Shown here in pieces: positions 47,249-58,502 of a DNA stretch of 64,000 nucleotides. The stretch covers positions 144,391,041 through 144,455,040 of the forward strand of contig NC_081406.1 of the NCBI RefSeq assembly GCF_030272615.1, read 5' to 3'. A program made the position numbers and the translations under genes. Below the pieces are notes generated by a model. The model saw only the letters and a list, made by a program, of their open reading frames with translations, did no database searches and was not told the origin of the DNA. This stretch comes from Cryptomeria japonica (taxonomy: Eukaryota > Streptophyta > Pinopsida > Cupressales > Cupressaceae). Numbering within the stretch: position 1 is the first letter of the stretch; each line of letters begins with the position of its first letter.

Positions 47249-48291
47249 TTCATTTCCATTGCTAGATCCACTAGTAGAGTCTTCTGCCAGTTCATCCCTA
47301 GAGTCATCACTTACTCCTTCCTCATCCGCTATGTAGCATTGTTTACTTTTCTTGAATCTATATATGTTATGGTTAGGCTTAAATGATTTCTTAACTCTTT
47401 CCTCAAACCTAGCATTTCTTTCAGGATATCTAGATGCAAAATGACCAATCTTATTGCATGCAAAATATTTAAAAGGTGTTTTTCCTTCATACTTAATTCC
47501 TGTCGGTCCTTTAGGTACTCTTCTAGCAAATAAGGCTTCAAGTTGCTCAAATTATTCATCTTCTTTCCTCATATCTTCCAATTCTTTTTCATATAGGACT
47601 TTCCAATCACTTTTGCCGGTAGATGATGATGCATGAAAGGCAGGTTCAGACTTTATAGCTCCAGAAGATCCAAATTCTTCAAGCTCAAAAGAAAATAATT
47701 TCCCAATCAAAATGTCTTTGTTAACTAAAGAGTTAGCCATTGTTCTCAGCTCATTAATTGTAGTTGCCTTCATCTTGTAATTTGGTGCAAGGGCTCTCAA
47801 GACTTTGGAAACTATTTCATATTCACTCAGAAATACTCCACAACATTGAATTCCCATAATAATCTCATTTACTCTTTCCATAAACACAACAATTCTTTCA
47901 TTATCTTCCATCTTTAATTTTTCATATCTTACTCGGTAACCATCAAGTTTAGCAATTTTGACAGTAGGATCACCTTCATTCAGAGTTTGATTTTCATCCC
48001 ACATAACCTTAGCCAATGATTTATCAATCAATCCCATGATCTACTGATCAGTAAGTGCACACAAGAGGGCTTCTCTAGCTCTGCAATCATTTTAAATATT
48101 CTTGTCCAAGTTTGCAGGAGGATTTCCAGATGCCGGATTATAAGGTGTGTATCCTTTCTCAATGATCTCCCAAATATCCTTGCAAGACATCTAAGATGAG
48201 TCTCCATTCAAATTTTCCATATCCCATAATTTGTTCCATCAAGCTTAGGGATTTCTCTTCTAAAAATAGTTGCCGATGGATTAGTTGCCAT
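47249..48291 (-). pseudogene. Copia gag with damaged zinc knuckle
   Basis: It starts at ATG 48291 (MATNPSATIFRREIPKLDG, then NYGIWKI and a TGA). Stops occur before MGLIDKSLAKVMWDEN at 48037, followed by the UBN2/Retrotran_gag-type region YEKLKMEDNERIVVFMERVN and VSKVLRALAPNYKMK. The CCHC knuckle near 47475-47430 reads YFACNKIGHFASRYP: the first and last Cys have become Tyr, leaving C and H. It would encapsidate RNA if intact. Confidence 0.8.
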
Positions 48292-48330
48292 AGGATCTAC
48301 CTCAAGTGGTTAAGCTTTTGCAAAAGAGGA

Positions 48331-48347
48331 CCAAAGCTCTGATACCA
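48331..48347 (-). promoter_or_regulatory. Copia primer-binding site
   Basis: CCAAAGCTCTGATACCA on the + strand is TGGTATCAGAGCTTTGG on the element strand, the initiator Met-tRNA type. It lies two bases inside the 5' LTR. Confidence 0.88.
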
Positions 48348-48349
48348 AT

Positions 48350-49616
48350 TGTTAGGATAACTAGTGAACAACTGAGAAGAGGGGGGGGGGGGGGGGTGAA
48401 TCAGTTGTTAGCAAATTATATCAATTAATCCATTTAATAACCTTTAACTTGATTAAGTACCGGTAAAGCAGAAACAAATACCGGTAAACAATACAACTTA
48501 ATAATTAAACAGATAATCAATGTAAAGAAACAATACCACATAACACCATGATTTGTATGTGGAAAACCCGGAAAGGGAAAAACCACGGTGGGAAGCCTAC
48601 CCACAGTCCGATGATACTTTTGTAGAAAGTATGTGATACAATGAGGGGCCTACACATGCAGGAAGGCACACTGCCTAGAGCGTACTGCTCATTACAAAAG
48701 AGTCTCACTGACTATAGAGAGGTTACAACCACCTCAAGATAAATGGACAACAATCCAGAGTAATGAACTGCCAGAGATAGCATCTACCATGCTTGATTAC
48801 AGTCTCGATTAAGTTCAATACTAGAGGCCTTTGACCTCTTCCTTAATCCCAATTTGATCACCTATGATCAACCAAATCTCCTTCACATATGATATTAGAT
48901 TTCAAGACCATGACACTTATTCCACATTCCCATACCATATCTACAATGAGATCTTACATCATTTTATATCAACCCTAAGGCCTAAACCAATTAGGTTGGC
49001 CACCTAAAAGATATTACAATAAGATCATTACATAACTCCATATTACAATGATATGCCATGTTGTCTTAAGACCAAAACAAAAATAACCAATCCATAGAAC
49101 ATCTTGAAACATCTCGATAACGTGTATAGTACATGTTAACATGATACTGGTCCATAACCTAGATAGGCACCATACCTATTCTAGGTCCACCATGCTAAAG
49201 CAATGTCTTCAAGCTGTTTGAAGCATTATAAAAGAACATCTTCAACATTCTAAAATCCATGTAGAAGCTGCACCAACACCACTTATGCATCCTGTCAAGA
49301 TTCCTCAATAAAAGCTCTATCGGTAAAACATTAAACCAATATCGGTAAGGGTTTACAAGAGTGTATGATAGCATCCGATCACCAAGTCAATACCAAATGA
49401 CCAAAACATGCTCCATGAGCATGTGACACATAAAATAAAACATACTTCATTGATCCAAACATGTCAGAAGTGTGCAACAAATAGTCTCTTATGTCAATAA
49501 CACTAGATCTTCTATCGGTAACCAAACCTAGCTGTCGGTAACCAACCATAACAGCTAGTGTTGACGTTAATGATAAAACATCAATGTAACACATAATCAA
49601 TTCATCCATAATGCCA
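48350..49616 (-). repeat. 5' LTR of the Copia element
   Basis: About 1267 bp, colinear with 42503-43762. Most differences are single transitions, plus a longer G run (about 16 G near 48380). Ends ATAATGCCA, followed by ATA and then GATTG. Confidence 0.88.
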
Positions 49617-49619
49617 ATA

Positions 49620-50045
49620 GATTGCTAGTGAGGGAGGAGAAGGTGCACTAGTGGCAATGGTGGAGAGGCAGTTAGAGGAGATTAGGGAGTTGTCTCATGA
49701 AGAAAGGTGGTACAAGGCTTGATACAAGGCTAAAATAGCAATAAGATAAAGGGAGACATAAACAACACCATCAAGGATTACACAAATTAGCTCCACACAG
49801 AGTAGAGGATCTAGTAGGATAGACAACTAGTTCCAATTGAAAAGATAGCTCTAGCAAGTGTACCCACTTTCATTAGAGTGGACATTCTATAGGATCCATC
49901 ATGGGATCAACACAAGGACCCATGAGACATGAAGGGATATGTACTATAGGAACAACCACACAACCCCAACCTAAAGACACAATAGGTAGGATGGATGACA
50001 CACAAGGGCACCTTGGATAGGGCTTAGTTGAGCGATCACCAAAGC
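49620..50045 (+). pseudogene. Degenerate PMD ORF, C-terminal part
   Basis: It continues the coiled coil directly after the Copia insertion: ASEGGEGALVAMVERQLEEI, ELSHEERWYKA, stop, YKAKIA, and later TTPSRIT. The corresponding stretch of the other copy reads GEEIVYWRDLYYGAV and SFHKPSRTAT. Joined to 42502 at GATTG, the frame passes through without a break. Stops TGA and TAA follow quickly, so the tail is degenerate. Confidence 0.65.
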
Positions 50046-51949
50046 AGTGTTTGATGAACTATATGACATGCAATTTTATTTTGTACCATACACAAGATAT
50101 ACCATTATTCCTTGATTGATGTACCTTATTCTTTAATTCACTTGATTCTTGGATACATTGATATATCAGTATATGTAGTATGGAGATTTGACGAATTGTA
50201 TCTATTTTTTGAAGATATTTTATGATATATATGATGAAGATTCAGCAGCACACCATATGTATGCATACTTTTATGTGTTTTATGATGCATGTATGGATTA
50301 TGATGTATGTATGAATGCATATGATATGATGGACTGACATGTTTATGATGCAGGATGTGATATCTATATGATTTCATGAGATGACTATATGCAAGAATAT
50401 GATGATATGATTATATCTGGATGATATGTATTGAACTATTTGTGATGCGAGATGTGATGCATTCATGTATGATGCTTATGATTTATGACTATATGGATGT
50501 ATGCGTAATCATTAAGGGTTATTGATGTGTGATGTAGGATGGGATATGGATGCCTGTATGTTGTAATTCATATGTATGGATGTGATGATATGTGGATATA
50601 TGGATCATGTACTAACCTATCTGTGATACAAGATGAGATGGTTTTTAGGTGGTGGTGATGATAGGAAAATGTGATGCATTTGGGAATGTAGACATACCAA
50701 ATGCATGAATACCATGAAGCACGAATGCAAATGCTCCAATAATCGTTCATCGAAGACACTACCCAAGGGGGAAGAAAGACTCATGAATATGTGCACATTC
50801 CCAATCACAATTGATTATGGAAAAGAATCAGGTGGCGAAGATGAGTGAATGTAATGCAAAAAATGATGTGCATGAAACAATAATTGAACTTAAGCACCCT
50901 TGAAAAGAGGTTGCCATGTAGTGAGCACTTATTTTGATTTAGTATTGTATATGAGGTACCAGGGTATGAGAAACCAAGGTGATTTCATAGCCAATGCATG
51001 GACCAACTCAACAAATAAAAAGGTTAGTTTAGCATCACACAAAGTTGTAGAGAGCTTTGAGGGAAATGATGTTAGAAAAACCACGAGTAGAAGATATGCC
51101 CCATTGTAACATGATATAATCAAGACCTCAAGGGGGAACAACATGGGACACAACCAAAAAAAAAACTCAAACAAAAGAAATCAAGAGTATGCCCTTGGTT
51201 TCATCACTCAGTGCACCATGATATAACAGGATCATGGCGACTATGAGGAGATAAAACAAAGAACCTCAAATAAAGATAAACAAAGATAAAAAAGAATCAA
51301 TGCCAACATGAGTGTCTCAAACATATTTTGCCAAAAATGAGAACTGATGGAGTGGATTTGATGTTGTCTAACTTGAGGAACGATACATCTTGCAGAGACT
51401 AAATATTGGATGAAAGATAAACAATACTTGACAACAAAAGGTACCTAGGAAAAGAAAGATGGCAAAGACACTCCGGGACAATTGTTGAAGAACTAGCCAA
51501 AGGGACATGATCTTGATGACCAATGATTGACACAAATATACAATTGACACAATAACTGCTAAGCATGTCTAAGGATATACAAGACTAATGTATATACAAA
51601 GGGCTGACATTGACACAAAATATGTACAAGTGACAACCACACATGTACCCCCAATGAATGTTAAACCATGGTAAGCAACAAGGAGTGGAGTGCAAGGCAA
51701 TAATTTGGATGTGGATGGAGGATGGAGAAGTCGAATAGCTATTGATACCATGTAATAAAGTAGAACAAGGATCCGAAGGATAATGGAACTACCATTTAAA
51801 CATTGTGCTTATTTATCAGGTTTTCACCATACACACTACTCAAGGATTCTTTCACCATAGGACAATTCATTTCTCTTTACTTTTTTTTTTGATATTTTTT
51901 TGCATTTTTCATTTTTTTGTATTTTCCGATTTTGAAGAGTGGGGCACAC
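50046..51949. other. Gypsy spacer between integrase and antisense PMD
   Basis: No gene is supported. The left half (about 50100-50650) is dense in ATGATG, TGATGC and GATGTATG, like 1-421 read on the other strand. The right half is AT-rich, with no motif recognised. Confidence 0.45.
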
Positions 51950-52647
51950 TTCCACATATTAGGAGTAGAACCTTTTAAAATGAATAATGTTGAGGGGATC
52001 ATTGAGAGGTTCCCCTTCTAGAGTAGATACCTGATAGGCACTTGAACCATATTTAGTTGTGACAATGTATGGGCCAATCCGGCTAGGCTCAAACTTTCTT
52101 TTCTTTTTTCAATACTGCTGATTTCTTGGATTCTCTCTTAGGGCCAAGCCATCCACTTCAAACTCGTGAGGGTGAAACTTCTTCTAATATTATTTATTAA
52201 TGCTATTTTAATATATATGGAGCTGATCATAAGACCTTGATGTTGTTCATAAAAAATATCTAGCTGAGTGATCCTTGCCACACGGTAATGTTCATCAAAG
52301 ATGAAATATTTCAAGGATATTCGTAGAGATAGCAATTTAATCTTGATTGGTAAGACAAATTCAATACCATAAACAAGTGACTATGGAGTAGCATCAGTTG
52401 GGGTACAGACACTAGTGTGATAAGCCCAAAGGGCGGGATTGAGATGGAGGTACCAATTATGACTAGTTTCATTGACAACCTTTTTAAAGATACTCAAAAG
52501 CGTTTTATTGGTTGCCTCGACTTGGTCATTACCTTGTGGGTTGTATGGTGTGGACCAACAATGCTAGATGTAGAATTTGGTGCAAATATCATGCATATGA
52601 TAGTTTTTGAAGGGAGTACCATTATTAGTGATAATGGCAGATGGGAC
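51950..52647 (-). pseudogene. Gypsy integrase, C-terminal part
   Basis: From the right: VPSAIITNNGTPFKN with the second catalytic Asp changed to Asn (usual TDNG), STPYNPQGNDQVEATNKTLL with the catalytic Glu, NPALWAYHTSVCTPTDATP and SLVYGIEFVLPIKI. It then runs YFIFDEHYRVARITQLD, FTLTSLKWMAWP and a C-terminal RIGPYIVTTKYGSSAYQVST to about 51960. The core is interrupted at 52647 by the 4.3-kb insertion and continues at 56977. Confidence 0.85.
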
Positions 52648-55600
52648 TGTTTTTACCTAAACCTGCACTCTTTGGTAAGCTATCAACTCAACAAGCTTGT
52701 GACACATGGGAACACTCCTATGCCCATGGGTAGCCTAAACTTGGAGTGAGAATCCAAAGAAATTTGGTTCTTATGGGCCTCACCTAAATTTAGCTGCTCT
52801 AATGATCTTACTAAGAAAAGAGAATGAAGGATTGCATGAATTAAACCTACAAACTAACGAGTAAACTTGATAAAGTTGATGCATCAAAACACTAACTAGG
52901 ACCTATATAATAGTCTGCACACATAGTTCAATCAATGATGAAGTTGGCAAACACAACTCAATTCTATATGTTTCTTGCATAAATATTTCATAAGGCTTTG
53001 ATGCTAATATTTTTAGAAGGAAAGATGCTTCTCACAACTAGACAATATTTGCATATCAACACAACCTATAACCTACAACATACATATTATTCTGCAAAAG
53101 GTGCTACAATGAGACATAACCACAAGGATTTAGATAATTTCACAAGTAGTTGCATCAATCAAACAAATGCACACAATTAGACATAAAATTGAGAAGGTAA
53201 AATGCTTATCTTCATTAATCTCCAAGGCATAAACTGGTATACATGTCAATATGAGCTACAAAATATGCAATCTTCTTCTGTCAAGGACTACCAAAGTCAC
53301 AAGATGGATAAACAACATAGAAAGAACTCCCCTGAAATTGAACCAACAAGTGGTTTTTTATATCAAAACCTCCCTCCAAAAATATCTCAAAAAAGGACCT
53401 AGAAACCAACTTGGGTCGGATGTCTCCAAAAAGCCAAAAATATAGCAACTGAGTCTTCTCCAAAAGAGCTCCAAAGTGTTGAAAAGGTCAACTTTGACCA
53501 TGTCCAACCATAAAAGCACTCCAACTTCCCCTAAATTGACTCAAAACTACCCTACATACCCTCCAAATGTCTAGCCACTTTTCAAACCTCCATATACCTT
53601 TACCCATCTCTCAATATTTCCTTTGACTCATCAAAAAGCAATAAACATACTTTGCATACCCACATGTCTAAGTGTTTTTTCAACACATCACTCAACATAA
53701 TTTTACAATACAAGTTCGATGCAAAGTGAGAAATAAATAAAATGAGGGAAAATAAATGTAGGCAAAATGCCCAAGTCTCTATTGTGTACATTAGGGTAAA
53801 AATAAAACATAAATCAAAGCAAGTAAATTCATTTACATTCAATTTATTTCATGCTTTTTTCTTTGTTCCTGCTATATTCCTTCTGGGTGCTGCCATGAGG
53901 GTTTTGAGAAGAGTTTTTCTACAGATCTATGCACATTGAAGCCGAGCTTGGTAAGTTTACTACCTATGAATGGATAGTTTCCTCATTGCTTAGATTGTGA
54001 ATGGCATTTGGAAAGCTTTTACATTTTCATAATACTATCTCATGTAGTTATTCCTTTCACTATTATGATTTGCTTAGATTCTTCTTCGATGGTTGTGCAT
54101 GTATGCATCCATGGAATACATTAGCTCTCCATATTGTTAGCTGATATTTGATGACAATATTTCATTATACTTTTGAGAGGGATTTCCCTATCTGTATGTT
54201 GTGATAATATTCTTTGTTAAGACTACTCTTTTCGACTATACTTAGGCTGAGAATCTATGCCTAACAATCATCATGTTGTGCAATCACTGATTTTTGTAGA
54301 CTAGATCTTTGTGACTGTGACAGTGAGTAGATTTTCTTGGATGTGGCATGATCCATCTTTGGTAGAGTTTATGCTTATTGTTCTTCATGGCAATAGAATT
54401 TTCTAAGATAGTCTTTATGTTGCTCACTGAGATCTGGAAATGGCCTTTTTGATGCTCTTTGCTCTTTTGTCATGGCGATCTCTTTCTATATTAGACATAA
54501 GGATCAAAGATTTGATCTCAAACCCTGTGTACACTGTTAATGATCCTTTATTGTCTTTGGAAGTTGTTACGATGAGCTATGACCTTTTCAATGCTAACCT
54601 AAAGTCAATCTCTATGGCCTTAGTCATATTTCAAAATCCTAACAATGATCTTTCTCATTCATTATCTTTTCTGGATTTGCACTTCAATGATTATGATTGT
54701 CTTCATGTTCTATTGATCATGTATTGAGTTGTCAAACAAAACCATGACTACTATTTTACTTTGATCTTTGATAACCCCTTTTCTTACTATGAGCTTGAAC
54801 TTGACTATACTATTCTAGGGTTGTGAATGAAGAATTTGCAACTTCTGGATGACAGACTACCTATATTATTGATCCTATGGATGACTATTATCCTCAATGA
54901 ATTGCAAACCATTAGTATCAGGGCACTAGGACTGTGTTTTTTGGACTGGTCCTTTGCATCTTGGACTAAGATCTTTCCTCTGTGTATTACTAGCATTGCT
55001 AGCATTACCTTGAATCACTACTCTGTCTTCATGATCCTTTTATGATTTGACTGTTCTAACTGCTCTAGACATGGCACACAATCTTTATAAACTCCATACT
55101 ATCCTTTTGTAGGACAATGGGGTGATACTTCTTTGACAACGATTGTCATTTGCATATCTTTTTCAATGAACTATACTCTTTAGTGTTGCTGCTATTACTG
55201 TCTGTCATCACAAGGCTATCATATACTTGTCCAGTAAGCTCTGATTGTTGATTAAATTTTTGAGCACATGATCATATGCTTCAACATTGTTTTCTTGATG
55301 GTTATGGCTATAAAGACCTTTATCTTCTTATTGTAAAATCATTGTATTGGTTATGAATATCATTGTCCTCGAACCTACAATAAGAAACCTTTGTGCCTTG
55401 GATTTACTATTTTTTGGAAAGCATCACACATCCATAAATTATTTGATCTCTCTTTGTCAAAATGATTTCTTTTTTGACATTATCTATGTTTTGTATATGA
55501 ATTCATGCTTCTCTTTAAAAACCTGTGACATGACATGGTGTTTTGTGGCAAATTCATGGACTGAAATCGTTGCCCTCTAACTCAGATTAGACTTGTAGGA

Positions 55601-56976
55601 TTCAATGCACTTTTCAAGCCTTTGACAATGATCTCTTACTCTCATTTTCTCTATCATTATCTTTGAAAGTTATCATAAGATAAATGAATTGGCACTGTTC
55701 TTTTTGAAGATCTTTATCAAAGCTCTTTATGACTGCCCTTCTGAGCAACTCACTGTAATGATAAGGAAAAAGACTTTATTGTTCTCTTTGTATGACTTTG
55801 ACCTCATACTATTTTCTAAATCTTTGACTAGAAAATTCATTGTGGATATTTCTATTGCTTTTCCATACTATCATTAGGACTGCTCTTGTGCAATTCATTC
55901 TAACCCCTTGGCAATGATTGTTTATGATTTTTCCATGATGAGCTTTATCATCTATATTTATTGAGGATTGTCCATTTGATTTTCTTTGATGAATATCTTG
56001 CTCATACTTTGTGATCTATGGTGAATATTTCTATGACTTGCATAATTAATGTTATGACTTTGTAGGCTTTCATACTTGTGCTTTGAGATCTTTTTCTAAT
56101 CAATTAGTGCTCATTGTTTAACTCTGTTTATATCACTGCCATCTAAGAGTTTTAATTGTATGACTTTCCTCATGTTAGTATGGTTCCATTAGGCACAAAC
56201 ATGTTATCTATAACAATGACCTTATTGGCTCATTGTTGTGGATGATGAGTTCCTGCTTAATGAAGCCATAGTGACATAAAAGCATGTTGGGCTCAACCCT
56301 TGTGTGAGAATCATTTACTCCACATGTTGTAATAATAACATTGAATGAAACCCAATGATACAATTTCACCTATATCTACACATGGAAAGAAATAATGTTC
56401 GATAAAAATAAGCATATGATAAGTATTTTTGATGATTCTCCCATTTCTTGGGCACCTATGATATGCTAGCTATTTGAATGCACATGGGAGGATCAAATTA
56501 TATGTTTATACATGCATGTGCATAGATTGAATGGTGGCCTTTCATTACTCTAACGACACTCTTTCTTTCAGATGCAGGCGACTAGGAGTAGCAAAGGAAC
56601 AACAACTTGGAGGCTTGGTCAAGCAAGGAAGACTAAAGCTGATGCAGAACAAATAACTGGGATTGGTCATTCAGGCAATGATGGGTCCCCTTTCCTTATA
56701 TGCACATTCTTCTTCTTTCATATCTATAAATGGATAGTCAATTCCACGAATTGTGTGGAACACCATACATTTATACTATCAATAAAAATACATATTGTAA
56801 ATATTGTGCATTCTCTTATGTCATATGCATTTGCATAATGCAATGTAGTAGTGTAGTATTCTGATATTTCTTTATGCACATGAATGTGACATAGTAGAGT
56901 AAAAATGTACCTTGTTCTTGTTTGCAAAACATCAAATAGCTCTACCTGATTGGGCTATTAGTAAAATTAGGTAACA
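52648..56976. mobile_element. 4.3-kb LTR-like insertion in the Gypsy integrase
   Basis: The ends are inverted: TGTTTTTACCTAA at the left and TTAGGTAACA at the right. Flanks GGGAC (52643-52647) and AGGAC (56977-56981) form a 5-bp duplication with one transition. Excising it rejoins the integrase as YGVPSAII, independent proof of the boundaries. Inside I see no pol domain and no second LTR. A possible acceptor plus ATG (TTTCAG/ATGCAGGCGACTAGG) lies at 56565-56586 and begins an 88-codon frame of unknown nature. A solo LTR of a long-LTR family is the simplest reading. Confidence 0.7.
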
Positions 56977-57300
56977 AGGACTCCATAGTGGCAATGATAT
57001 GGTATAGGATGAACTTGGAGATTTGGACACTAGTGGTGAGGGTGAGTGGGATGGCTTCAACTCATTTGGTAAAATACTCAATGGTGGCAATAATGAATTT
57101 GTGGCCATTGGAGGATGGAGGATGGATTTTACAAGAGAAAGGTTAGGGTGTAACAATAGGATGCAATTCATTTGCTGGAGAATGAATCAGATCTCCATGA
57201 TGTTGACAAGGCATACACTTTTTTATAAATTCACAAAAATCATGTTACATAGTGGGTTAGTAGTATCCCACTCTCAAAATTTATTTATCTAAGACATATC
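56977..57300 (-). pseudogene. Gypsy integrase, zinc-binding and N-terminal core
   Basis: On the minus strand DFCEFIKKCMPCQHHGDLIH near 57245-57186 carries the Cys pair of the HHCC zinc motif. It is followed by ELHPIVTP-PFS, HPPSSNGHKFIIATIEYFTK and VEAIPLTLTT, and then the break at 56981. The His pair upstream is degraded. Frame changes occur between these blocks. Confidence 0.78.
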
Positions 57301-57449
57301 CACTCGTACAAGAACCACAGGGTTTGACATGCACTTATTTCATCACAAGATTAGCCTCATTAAAATCTATACATCTAGTGAAGACACCATAATAGCCATG
57401 CTAATATAGATTACCTCCTATGGTGGTGAATTAGGAGAACGACGTATGA

Positions 57450-57960
57450 GGTTTTAGCGTCTGTTTTGGGATAAGTTTTGTTGAAGGGTACCATCTTTAA
57501 AGTATGTATAAATGTCTTTGTACCAGGGTGATTGGGGACCAATTATATTGCACACCATCTCTGTGTGATATATTTCAAACGTGGGTTGGATAAGTTGCTC
57601 AACCATGAATTTATATTGTGGGTTGTTTAACTCAATGTCAAGAAGAGATCCTAAACTTGCCATTGCATCAAAAACTTTGTTCTATACCCTTGGAATCTGA
57701 TCAAACGTGATAGATTGGAATTTTTTCTTAAGATCATCTACCATTCTTTTATAGGGTAATAACTTGTCATCCTTGGTTTGATAGTCATCATTGAATTTCC
57801 TAATAACCATCTGAGAATCTCTATAGACTTGTAGTTCCTTGATGTTCCAATGGATGCCTACCTTAAGACTCATTATGAAACATTCATACTCAACTATGTT
57901 GTTTATACACAAAAAGGTCAACTTGAATGATTTGGGAATGAATTATCCTTGGGGGTGACA
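57450..57960 (-). pseudogene. Second RNase H (aRNH) of the Gypsy element
   Basis: FLCINNIVEYECFIMSLKVG with the catalytic Glu, IKELQVYRDSQMVIRKFNDD with Asp, QTKDDKLLPYKRMVDDLKKK and FDQIPRV. Then across one TAG come VFDAMASLGSLLDIEL with the closing Asp. This RVT_3-type domain, placed between the RT-linked RNase H and integrase, is the additional RNase H known from Tat-lineage Gypsy elements. The upstream half with the first Asp is degraded. The rest is comparatively well preserved. Confidence 0.8.
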
Positions 57961-58120
57961 AAAAGAAATCATGCCCCTGATCCTTTCTAAGTGTGAAAAT
58001 TGTCAAAATAGAGCTTCCATGGGGATTGTGTTGTGATAGTGCAAACATAATCATCAGGGAATCTATAACCAACAAATAAGAATTGACTAATGGTGTCTCA
58101 ACTAGGTGATTTTTAATGAC

Positions 58121-58502
58121 CTATAACTTAATAGCCTTCCTACCTATATATTGGATATCAAATTTGCTGAGAAGCATAACCCATTTTTTCATGCAACCAG
58201 TGAGAGTTCTCATAGATAGAAAATACTTCATGGGATCAATCTTGCAAATGAACTTAACATTATGACTCAACATGTAGTGTCTAACCTTTTCATAGCAAAA
58301 GACAACAACTAAAAATGCTTTTTCCATGGGGGCATAGTTAAGTTCATATTCGATCAAGGTATGACTGATGTAGTAGATAACACGTTCTTTTCCTTGATCA
58401 TCATGTTTGGCGAGTAGTGCCCCTAATAAAACTAGAGTGATTGAGATATACAAAAGCAAAGGTCAGCTTGGAACTGGTGGCATTAATATTGGGTGATGAA
58501 CT
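58121..58502 (-). pseudogene. Gypsy reverse transcriptase end and linked RNase H
   Basis: From the right: PILMPPVPS, stop, then LLYISITLVLLGALLAKHDD, QGKERVIYYISHTLIEYELN, YAPMEKAFLVVVFCYEKVRH and YMLSHNVKFICKIDPMKYFL. It ends MKKWVMLLSKFDIQYIGRKA. This is the typical RT connection and RNase H of a Gypsy polyprotein. It is truncated at 58502 by the LTR starting TGTAGTGTCAT. Confidence 0.85.

Larger units (their letters stand above)
42503..49616 (-). mobile_element. Ty1/Copia retrotransposon, complete but degenerate
   Basis: Minus strand. The 5' LTR is 49616-48350 and the primer-binding site (TGGTATCAGAGCTTTGG on the element strand) is 48347-48331. Gag, protease, integrase, reverse transcriptase and RNase H run leftward, and the 3' LTR is 43762-42503. 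This domain order is diagnostic for Copia. GATTG occurs at 42498-42502 and 49620-49624; if it is the target duplication, three extra bases (49617-49619) lie beyond the LTR. Joining the flanks at GATTG restores the coiled-coil frame of the host PMD ORF. All ORFs have stops. Confidence 0.9.
38631..58502 (-). mobile_element. Ty3/Gypsy (Tat-like) element with two RNase H domains and antisense PMD, broken by two insertions
   Basis: On the minus strand the order is RT-linked RNase H (58502-58121), a second RNase H (57960-57450), integrase (57300-56977 and 52647-51950), spacer, PMD on the opposite strand (40565-50045 across the Copia insertion), polypurine tract (39506-39493) and 3' LTR (39492 to about 38631). 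Two RNase H domains before integrase are characteristic of the Tat lineage of plant Gypsy elements. Reverse transcriptase proper, gag and the 5' LTR are missing because the element is cut at 58502 by another LTR. Nested insertions are 42503-49619 and 52648-56976. Confidence 0.78.

Noticed and set aside
56572-56838. 88-codon + strand frame after an acceptor-like TTTCAG
   Set aside because: Not called as a gene: no family resemblance and the second half is low-complexity hydrophobic sequence. Noted only within the insertion.
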